From NCBI GenBank assembly GCA_947595215.1, contig CANQEO010000006.1:1-63326 (forward strand): DNA of 63,326 bases, read 5' to 3'. Source of the stretch: an uncultured Bacilli bacterium (GTDB taxonomy: Bacteria; Bacillota_I; Bacilli_A; RFN20; CAG-449). This document shows positions 21,040-28,786 of this stretch, piece after piece; position 1 is the first letter of the stretch, and every line of letters starts with the position of its first letter. The notes below the pieces were generated by a model, which was not told where the DNA came from, ran no database searches, and saw only the letters and a program-made list of their open reading frames with translations. A program made the position numbers and the translations under genes.

Positions 21040-21900
21040 TCAGTGTGTCGCAAAATCGTTCAATGGTGAATAAATATTATTTTTTAGTTGATTGTCTTTG
21101 TGGTTAATATCCAGATAGATTTGTGTCATTTCAATAGATTTATGCCCTAATAAATCTTTAACAAGATATATATCTAAAGATTTGTTATAAATCGAAGTTG
21201 CATAATAATGTCTTAATTTATGAGGACTTAGAACATCAATATTACATGTTTTCTTTAAACGCTTGAAAAATTGTCTAACTGTATTTTGTGTCATTCTCTC
21301 GTTGTGTTCATCAATAAATAAATGGTTTTATTCATTACTTGTGCAACTAAATCTTTTAACGAATCAACTATGTAGATATTTCTTGATTCTCCGTTTTTGG
21401 TAAAGTCAAGATGGATAATACCATTTTCTAAATCGATATTGCTGTTTTTAATGTGACAGAGTTCATTAGTTCTTATACCAGTAGTTAAAATTAATAGAAA
21501 CATTAGCTTGTTTTTAGGATAAACATTAGAAGTTTCAAAATAATTAAGTATTTTGCGGATAGATTCATCTTCAATATTAGGAATAGGCTTCTTAATTGTT
21601 TTAAGAGGTTCGAACCTGAAGTTAATTTTATCAATATAGTCATTTTTAATTAAATGTCTAAGCATTATTTCTAAGTATTTAATTTCTTTATTAATAGTTC
21701 CAGGTTGAATTTTGTTTTTTCTGAATAGTACGTAATTATTAATAACTTTGGTAGTAATCTGGCAAGTAGTTTCAATTTTAATAGATTTTAAATAATTAAG
21801 AATTGGTTTAAAAACACATTTGTAAGCTGATAATGTTCCTGGTCGATTGTGAATAGTAATGTGATTTAAAAATAGCGAAAAAGAAAAGCGTAAAATATCT
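21040..21900 (-). pseudogene. Tyrosine recombinase (XerC/D-type integrase), N-terminally truncated and frameshifted
   Basis: Two ORFs (21291-21665, 21040-21294) join as one integrase if one A is added at the T-run 21326-21329 (on +): ...NKNHLFIDEHNERMTQNTVRQFFKRLKK...SPHKLRHYYATSI...DLLGHKSIEMTQIYLDI; the frame stays open upstream to ~21870 (HNRPGTLSAYKCVFKPILNYLKS) without ATG/GTG/TTG start. Confidence 0.85.
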
Positions 21901-21945
21901 GATTTTTATGAAGAGCTAGATTTTAACGATGATTTACCATTTTAA
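21865..21945 (+). pseudogene. Fossil C-terminal end of a single-stranded DNA-binding protein (SSB)
   Basis: Open frame without start after a TGA: FKNSEKEKRKISDFYEELDFNDDLPF*, ending in the SSB C-terminal tip DDLPF. Confidence 0.65.
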
Positions 21946-21996
21946 CAAATTTAACAAAAAAACAATTTTGTAAAACAAGTAGAAAGGAAAAAGAAA

Positions 21997-22287
21997 ATGA
22001 AAAGAAAAAGAATAAAGTATAGCTATAACGAACGAAAAGCATATCACGATGGTGTTATGCAACGCTTCTTACATAGTTGTAGTGGTTTGGGTTTTAATAA
22101 AACGGAAGAGCGTTTAAGTAGAGAACCAAAAGTACAATATTCGGATGGATACACTACGTTTACAAGTGATATTCAACGCGGGTTTGTTCAATCCGAAGAC
22201 TATGTGAGTAAACAAAGTTTGGCATTTCAACGTGGATTCAAAGCGGCAAAATCTGCTTATGAAAAATCAAGAAATATTAAATTTTGA
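21997..22287 (+). CDS. Element protein of unknown function (96 aa)
   Basis: ORF with SD GAAAGGAAAAAG. Confidence 0.7.
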   Translation: MKRKRIKYSYNERKAYHDGVMQRFLHSCSGLGFNKTEERLSREPKVQYSDGYTTFTSDIQRGFVQSEDYVSKQSLAFQRGFKAAKSAYEKSRNIKF

Positions 22288-22295
22288 TAAAGATT

Positions 22296-22727
22296 ATGAG
22301 TAATAAGAAAAATCGTAAACGCTTAACGGGTTGGGCATGGACAAAGAAATATCCACACGAAAATCATCCTGCTACATATCATCGTAAAGGCAGTAATGAA
22401 ATCGAATATATTACTTTTACACATTCTAAAGAAGTGGATTTTGGTAAAAAAGGAAAGGTTCATACTATTCCATTGTCGGATAATATTAGTCCTTTAGAGC
22501 GAGAAAAAAATAAAAGACATGGAAAAATGCACGGAGAGAATCGTTCCTATGTATATCCAAAAGTTTATGATGGAAAACGTTCGGCTTTAGGAAAAGAAAC
22601 TGATGAGTTTAATCCAGTAGATTCCGATAAGGAATATATCAAAAAGATGTTTGAAGTTTTTCCTCGTGAGCAAGTCCCACTTACGGGTGGTAAAGGAAAA
22701 TATCGAAAGAAAAGGTCTAAACAATAA
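22296..22727 (+). CDS. Element protein of unknown function (basic, ~143 aa)
   Basis: ORF MSNKKNRKRLTGWAW...YVYPKVYDGKRSALGKETDEF...VPLTGGKGKYRKKRSKQ. Confidence 0.7.
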   Translation: MSNKKNRKRLTGWAWTKKYPHENHPATYHRKGSNEIEYITFTHSKEVDFGKKGKVHTIPLSDNISPLEREKNKRHGKMHGENRSYVYPKVYDGKRSALGKETDEFNPVDSDKEYIKKMFEVFPREQVPLTGGKGKYRKKRSKQ

Positions 22728-22738
22728 ATGCAAAAAAA

Positions 22739-22826
22739 AGAAAGTGCCACGAGCAATTAAGCCTCTTTCCGTGGGGGCTACAAGGACGAAAGCGGTAAAC
22801 CGCTAACACCGAGCCAAACACTTTCT
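22739..22826 (+). ncRNA. Candidate structured RNA / 5' leader upstream of the membrane-protein block
   Basis: Closed by AGAAAGTG(22739-22746)/CACTTTCT(22819-22826); inside CCACG/CGTGG, AGCGGTAAACCGCT hairpin, and GGCT pairable with either AGCC in the first loop (pseudoknot) or AGCC downstream. Confidence 0.55.
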
Positions 22827-22893
22827 GTACTTATTGTACTTAAAACTTCTAATAGAAGTCAATAAATTTTAAAAAAAGAAAGGAAAAAATAAA

Positions 22894-23547
22894 ATGAAAA
22901 GAAAGACAAAAAATACAATAATTACATTAGGCGCAGTAGTAATTGCGTTCGGTTTGTCAGGAGCAGGAAGCGCTCTTTTAACAAATGGCTTTAAAGATTT
23001 TAAAATGTTTGGAATCGATCAAGTAATCGATAATTCACGAATAGCGGTTACTTCAAAAGGTAGTAAAGGAACATCGTGGGTTTCTACTTATGTTTACTTT
23101 ACTCATCCTGAATTAGAAGAAGAAAAACAAGTTAAGACTTGGCCTGGCATGATGGCTAAAGAATTGGTTGATGAAGTTGATTATGTTACTTATCAGGGAA
23201 ATAACGATTACACTATCGAATTAACTCATTTAATGCCTTTAAAGTACACTAATTTTGAAAAGTTCTTCAAAGATGGCGGAACATGTGGCGTGGTATTGTC
23301 CTATGAAACCGAAAGTGGTCGTATTCAAAGTGCGGATTATATGATAACCGAAAGCGGAAATCATTATTTACCACTTCCAACAGAAAATGAAGAAGAAATT
23401 AAAGCTACAAAAATTGAGAAGTTTACTCATTATGGTTTTGTAAGTAATTCAAAAACTAGTGATCAAAAAAGCGATGAAGAAAAAGAATCATCGACTAAAG
23501 ATACTTCTTCACAAGCTTCAAGTGAGGTAAGTAGCGATGACGAATAG
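22894..23547 (+). CDS. TM-anchored element protein with Ser/Asp/Glu-rich tail
   Basis: N-terminal TM; tail SKTSDQKSDEEKESSTKDTSSQASSEVSSDDE; overlaps next gene. Confidence 0.7.
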   Translation: MKRKTKNTIITLGAVVIAFGLSGAGSALLTNGFKDFKMFGIDQVIDNSRIAVTSKGSKGTSWVSTYVYFTHPELEEEKQVKTWPGMMAKELVDEVDYVTYQGNNDYTIELTHLMPLKYTNFEKFFKDGGTCGVVLSYETESGRIQSADYMITESGNHYLPLPTENEEEIKATKIEKFTHYGFVSNSKTSDQKSDEEKESSTKDTSSQASSEVSSDDE

Positions 23548-24571
23548 TACTAAGTGTGTATTAACGATAGTAGCGTTATTAGGTGTAGCTTTAGGCGCTG
23601 TTGGAGTAATTAATCGGATTTTGCCTGGTGAGAAGACTATAGATAAGACATCAATTAATTCAACGACTAGTAATTCGAGTGAAACATCATCAGACAGTGT
23701 TAGCGATGAATCTACTTCTTCTGATGACGAAGAAGGAAAAGAAATTGAAAACACTACCTTTAAGTATTTTTTGCAACAATCAACTTCAGAAAGCGCTGAT
23801 GATATTAACTATGAATTGGAATTAAATCAATATAAAGAGACTGAATGGGTCTATTTTGAGAATTATACTATTGATTTTGGACGCGCTTATCGTGTAAAAA
23901 TTGAAAAACATATAACATATATTAATCAATCAGAAGATGTAGAAACTACTTATTCAAATGATTCATTTGAATGGGGTAATACTGGAACTGGTTCTTTCTT
24001 TTATTGGACTGGTTCAGAATCAAAATCAATTCAAAATCATATTAAAGCATTTAAAGGCGGACTTTATTTTGTTAATTTAGCTGAAGATTTAGTTGAAAGT
24101 GTAATTAGTCGTTACTACTTAGAGGAATCAAATGCTAGTGATCCATCTAGTGAAGTTTTAAAAACTACCGAGATGTTAAATACTTGTTCATTTGATAATG
24201 ATATTTCTCTTTGGTCTCAAACTTTTGATAATTGGGTTTTCTGTTGTCATTATAGTCCTATAAATAGAGAGGTTGGTTATTATCGCATTAAAATAGTAAA
24301 TACAACTTATTATTTAAATAAATCCGAAGAATCTGAAATTACCTATAATGATAATAATTTTGTCGAAAATACATGTCATTATTATAACTTTGTTTATTTA
24401 GTTGGTGTTGATGATAATACATTTAGTAATGGTTCATATAGACCAAGTGGTGATTCATCATCTCCATTGTTTATTGTTGCACAAGATTTAGGTAATGGAT
24501 TTTATATTTTAAATGTTGTTTATCATTTGGCTGTTGATCCATCTGTTGAACAACCATCATATGGTGGATAA
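23537..24571 (+). CDS. TM-anchored element protein with Ser-rich linker and two related ectodomains
   Basis: N-terminal TM; YRVKIEKHITYINQSEDVETTYSNDSF aligns with YRIKIVNTTYYLNKSEESEITYNDNNF. Confidence 0.7.
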   Translation: MTNSTKCVLTIVALLGVALGAVGVINRILPGEKTIDKTSINSTTSNSSETSSDSVSDESTSSDDEEGKEIENTTFKYFLQQSTSESADDINYELELNQYKETEWVYFENYTIDFGRAYRVKIEKHITYINQSEDVETTYSNDSFEWGNTGTGSFFYWTGSESKSIQNHIKAFKGGLYFVNLAEDLVESVISRYYLEESNASDPSSEVLKTTEMLNTCSFDNDISLWSQTFDNWVFCCHYSPINREVGYYRIKIVNTTYYLNKSEESEITYNDNNFVENTCHYYNFVYLVGVDDNTFSNGSYRPSGDSSSPLFIVAQDLGNGFYILNVVYHLAVDPSVEQPSYGG

Positions 24572-24573
24572 TT

Positions 24574-25125
24574 ATGAAAACATGGGTTAAGGTATTGCTT
24601 ATTTCATTTTTAATATTTTCATCAATTTTTGCTATAGGATCTTTATTTTTGTTTCATAATGAATCAAAAAAAGATGTTTTAAGTGAAATTATTAAGGATG
24701 AAAATAAATTGATGATTGGAACATATATTGAATCTTCAACAAGTTTGAACGAAAAATCTATTAATTGTTTGCATATTTCAATTTATGAAAATGGTAAAAA
24801 ACAAAATGAAACGATTGATTTAGTAATGAATGATGAAAAATTAATCATTGATGAAAGATATTCAAATGTTGCGTTTTTTGATTTAACGGAGATGATGCAG
24901 GAATATACCGATGGCAAAGGTATAAATTCGTGGTCTAAGTTAAATGAAGGTAATTATATAAGCGTTCAAACAGAGTTTAATACATCGGATTTAAAAGCTG
25001 TCAGTGAAGAAGTGAAAATCACTGACAGCGGTCGTTATTTTATAAACGTTCCTACTGAAGATCATGGAAAAGTTCAGGTGGAGCATTCGTTTTTTTACAT
25101 TCAAAAATTAACAATGTGGGAGTGA
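24574..25125 (+). CDS. TM-anchored element protein
   Basis: N-terminal TM, 2 bp after previous gene. Confidence 0.65.
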   Translation: MKTWVKVLLISFLIFSSIFAIGSLFLFHNESKKDVLSEIIKDENKLMIGTYIESSTSLNEKSINCLHISIYENGKKQNETIDLVMNDEKLIIDERYSNVAFFDLTEMMQEYTDGKGINSWSKLNEGNYISVQTEFNTSDLKAVSEEVKITDSGRYFINVPTEDHGKVQVEHSFFYIQKLTMWE

Positions 25126-25130
25126 TGGTG

Positions 25131-26783
25131 ATGTTATCAAAATTATTGTTAGGATTATTATTAGTAAGTAATTCAGTTCCTTTAACTATTGATATTGATT
25201 ATAATCAAAAAGAATATCGTCAATATAATAAAGCAAATGAGGCTTCATCTGTTGATACTACTTTAAATATTGAAACAACAAATGTTGATTATGATTTGCG
25301 ATATATTTTTGGTGGAAAAGATTATAAAAATTTTGATTTGAATACTTTGCTTCCAGATGAGGATAAGGATCGTTATTCAACATCGAAATTTCTTTGTGCA
25401 AAGCCAGTAGGAAATAATTTGTATTTATATTTTTATCAAAGAATAAATCAAGGTCGTTATGAGCTTGTTGATTCTACTTTTACAATTTCTTTTTCAAAGG
25501 AAAAAGATTCAGAGACTGGTTTATATGTTGAAAATTATAAAATTTATAATGCTAGATTTATTAATCGTTATGGTTATCATGATAGTTTTTATAAGGTGGC
25601 CATCGATAATGTAGTAAATTTAAAAGAAGATTTTAGATGTAATATATTGAATTATCAATTAACGTTTAGTTTAGGTGTAAATCAAAATAGTTATAAAACA
25701 GATGTTTACGATGCTGAGCATGAAGCTATATTTTCAGCGAATGATAATCAAGATTATATGCTTGATTATTTTAGAAGTGATTATGTAACTATTACTGATG
25801 GAGATGTTAAGTTACTTTTAACCAGAGCTGATATAAAATATATTCCACCAGTTAATTTAGGAACATATGGATTAACAAATAGTGATTGGATGGAAGATTT
25901 TTATTACTTTTTTTCAACGGATCGTAATTTAGTAAATTTAGAAGAGGTGCAATATGATTATACTTTGACATCTTATACTGAGCTTCATGATAATGGTCGT
26001 TATACGTCTAAAGATTATCTTAATTGTACTTATACAACGTTTGTTGGAACGATGAATGATATAAGTGGTTATAATTCAACATCAGGAAAACCGATAACAG
26101 ACAAACCAATGTGGCTAGAAGAAGATTCGTTAGCTGATGAATTACGAATAAATAATAGAATTGTGAAAGGCAAACATATCAACGAAGTAAGTCGTCCTTA
26201 TTTCTTTTTTTGGAATAAAGATAATGCTTATCATTTGGAAAACATTCAAAATTGTTTAGATACGAGTAATTTAGTAGGTGATGAAGATAAAGGTTTTTTA
26301 GATTTTATTCAAGCGGTTCAAGCAGAACGAGTTGATAATTATAAAGATAAGTTTCAGTGGGCATTTCGAGTCGGAAGTTTTATTCGTTCTGTAGAATGCA
26401 AATTTATAAACGATGATTGGAGTTGGTTACTTGGTCAAACTGCGCGATCATATACTTATTGTCATGAAGTAAAAAATGCATTGATTGTTAGATTGCGGTT
26501 TAAAGTTGGAATGAAAGAGTATGAAATGAATGCTTTAGATGTTCCAAAAGATACATCTAGCGCGTATATACAAGATGTTCCATATACAACGCTTGGTGAT
26601 GATGTAATTGATTTTATTTTTGATTTTTTGGAGAGTTTTACAAACGGATTCGATATATTACTGCAGATATTAATAATTATCTTTTTAGCGATTGTTTTAT
26701 TAATCTTATTAAGATTAATATTAGGAATTTTTGAATTTTTATCTGAATTTTTATCGAGTAAAAAAAGGAAAAAAAGGAGTTAA
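25131..26783 (+). CDS. Large exported element protein: signal peptide, ectodomain, C-terminal TM plus basic tail (pIII-like topology)
   Basis: MLSKLLLGLLLVSNSVPLTI start; C-term DILLQILIIIFLAIVLLILLRLILGIFEFLSEFLSSKKRKKRS. Confidence 0.7.
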   Translation: MLSKLLLGLLLVSNSVPLTIDIDYNQKEYRQYNKANEASSVDTTLNIETTNVDYDLRYIFGGKDYKNFDLNTLLPDEDKDRYSTSKFLCAKPVGNNLYLYFYQRINQGRYELVDSTFTISFSKEKDSETGLYVENYKIYNARFINRYGYHDSFYKVAIDNVVNLKEDFRCNILNYQLTFSLGVNQNSYKTDVYDAEHEAIFSANDNQDYMLDYFRSDYVTITDGDVKLLLTRADIKYIPPVNLGTYGLTNSDWMEDFYYFFSTDRNLVNLEEVQYDYTLTSYTELHDNGRYTSKDYLNCTYTTFVGTMNDISGYNSTSGKPITDKPMWLEEDSLADELRINNRIVKGKHINEVSRPYFFFWNKDNAYHLENIQNCLDTSNLVGDEDKGFLDFIQAVQAERVDNYKDKFQWAFRVGSFIRSVECKFINDDWSWLLGQTARSYTYCHEVKNALIVRLRFKVGMKEYEMNALDVPKDTSSAYIQDVPYTTLGDDVIDFIFDFLESFTNGFDILLQILIIIFLAIVLLILLRLILGIFEFLSEFLSSKKRKKRS

Positions 26784-26788
26784 GAGAA

Positions 26789-28003
26789 ATGAAAACTAAA
26801 AAAATATTAAGTGTTGGAATATTATTTATATTGTTAACTGGAATTGTCGGTTTTGGTGTTCATTCTTTAACTAAGGTTTCAGAAGAAGAAAATACTGATA
26901 TAGTTGAACGATTGTTAAATTATGCCGAAGTTAAGCCTAATTTATCTTATGAGATGTATCAAAGTGATGTACCTAGTGCAGATTATTTTTATAAGTATGA
27001 AAATATTTATTATAAAAAATTAAGTTTAAGTTTTAGTGGTCAAATAGCTTCTTCTTTATTACTTAAAGTTAATGAATATGCAAAAATAGATAAATTAGGG
27101 ATAATGTTTGCTTATAAGGATGATTTAAATGAGAAAAATTTATCAAACTCATTTTTATTGAATGAGAAAATTATAAGTAGTGAAAGAACTATTGATAAAA
27201 TAGGTAATAAATTAAATATTGAATTTGATTCCCTTTGGATAGGTGCTAATGATTATTTATTAACAGATTTAGATCGCGAATTTGTTTATTGTAGTTATTT
27301 TATGAGTGGAAATAAATATTATTTTGGCGAAGAAGTTACATCTTCTTTAAGAGCGATTGCGAAATCTGCTTATGAAAAATCAGTTTTAAATAAAGAACCA
27401 TTGCAAATTTATAAATTTATTTCAAATTATCATCGTGATTCTTGTTTAGATGAAATAACTCAATTAAATACTAAGTATCAAATGTCAGTTGTATTTTCTG
27501 AAAGTGAGCAAAGTAATTCAATATATCATGATGAAAAAAACGGATATGCTAATATTGCTATAAGAGGAGTGGGTCAAATATCTACGGATCTTTATAATAA
27601 AATTTCTAAAACTCATGCGATTGAGAAATTTGGAGTTGCGATTGTTAAATATGAAGATTTATTAAATTATATAATGATGAAGCGAGATACAATAAAATCG
27701 ATGTTGTATCAAGATGAAAGATTGTTGTATTTAGAAAATTCTTTATCTGAAGTAGTTAAATCTAATGATTTTTCGACAGGTTTTATTAATTGGTATGGAA
27801 CAATTATTGATATAGAAAATACTGAAAAGGCAATAAAGCAAGATTATTATGCTATAAGCTATATGCTTATTGATGGTAAATATGAATTTTTAAATACTGC
27901 AGAATTTTCATTGCCGGATATTGCTTTTGTTTATTTAAAAACTGCTAAAGATACTGATAAAAATTATAATGTTTGGAAATATTTAGCATCATTTGCTGAG
28001 TAA
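26789..28003 (+). CDS. TM-anchored element protein with two related ectodomains
   Basis: N-terminal TM; internal similarity between halves (DKLGIMFAYKDDL / EKFGVAIVKYEDL). Confidence 0.65.
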   Translation: MKTKKILSVGILFILLTGIVGFGVHSLTKVSEEENTDIVERLLNYAEVKPNLSYEMYQSDVPSADYFYKYENIYYKKLSLSFSGQIASSLLLKVNEYAKIDKLGIMFAYKDDLNEKNLSNSFLLNEKIISSERTIDKIGNKLNIEFDSLWIGANDYLLTDLDREFVYCSYFMSGNKYYFGEEVTSSLRAIAKSAYEKSVLNKEPLQIYKFISNYHRDSCLDEITQLNTKYQMSVVFSESEQSNSIYHDEKNGYANIAIRGVGQISTDLYNKISKTHAIEKFGVAIVKYEDLLNYIMMKRDTIKSMLYQDERLLYLENSLSEVVKSNDFSTGFINWYGTIIDIENTEKAIKQDYYAISYMLIDGKYEFLNTAEFSLPDIAFVYLKTAKDTDKNYNVWKYLASFAE

Positions 28004-28019
28004 AAGTAGGTAGTTCTTT

Positions 28020-28307
28020 ATGGCAAGAAAAATAAAAATAAGTAGATATATAGGTAAAATTGGTTGGTGTAATGGTCATACTTTTACGAGCATTGAACGA
28101 GAAAATGGAACTTTTAACTATAATAAAATTAATCAAATTAAAAACGGAAATATATATCCAATACCAAAAAAAGACCTTACGTTACCTAGATTTAGTGGAA
28201 TTGATAAAAGAGTTATTAAAGATATTAGTATTGATGATATTAAATATAAAGGACAAAATACAATAAAAGGTCGACATAAACATTATATTAATAAATATAT
28301 GAAATAA
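28020..28307 (+). CDS. Small basic element protein, unknown function
   Basis: ORF MARKIKISRYIGKIGWCNGHTF... Confidence 0.6.
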   Translation: MARKIKISRYIGKIGWCNGHTFTSIERENGTFNYNKINQIKNGNIYPIPKKDLTLPRFSGIDKRVIKDISIDDIKYKGQNTIKGRHKHYINKYMK

Positions 28308-28404
28308 AAAACCTAGACAAAGGGTCTAGGTAACGTGCCAAAGATTGGCTACTATTATTATACACAATAATTTTAAAAAATAAACATAAAAGTGAGGCGA
28401 TTTT

Positions 28405-28764
28405 ATGAAATTGTTAAAAAAGATCCTTTATTTAATATTGATATTGTTTGTTGTAGTAGTGGTTTGTTATTTAATTTATTCATTTACAAAATTTAATGAT
28501 AAGGGAATTGATTCAACTTATTATCTTGATAAGTATTATTTAAACGAAGATCGAACGGTCTTCGTTTATTTTGGTGATTTTGAAAAAACTAGTTTTATTG
28601 TAGTTAATGGTGATAGATCTGATGTAAATATCGATTATGAAAAAGGTTTATTTATTTTAAAATCGGAATCAGAAGAATATTATTTCGGCCAAGTAACAAG
28701 CGATATTTTATATAGTAGTAATTTTAATGATTATTTTTATAATCAAGATTTTTTTAGTCGTTGA
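28405..28764 (+). CDS. Small membrane-anchored element protein
   Basis: N-terminal TM ILYLILILFVVVVVCYLIYSF. Confidence 0.6.
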   Translation: MKLLKKILYLILILFVVVVVCYLIYSFTKFNDKGIDSTYYLDKYYLNEDRTVFVYFGDFEKTSFIVVNGDRSDVNIDYEKGLFILKSESEEYYFGQVTSDILYSSNFNDYFYNQDFFSR

Positions 28765-28786
28765 CTTACTAAAGGCGGTGGATAAA

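Noticed and set aside
22739-22826. Twister (circularly permuted) or HDV-like ribozyme
   Set aside because: CCGCTAACACCGAGCC resembles part of a twister core, but the GUG/GGG partner strand is not where the fold requires it; HDV P1/P2/P3 nesting also could not be built by hand. Left as unclassified RNA.
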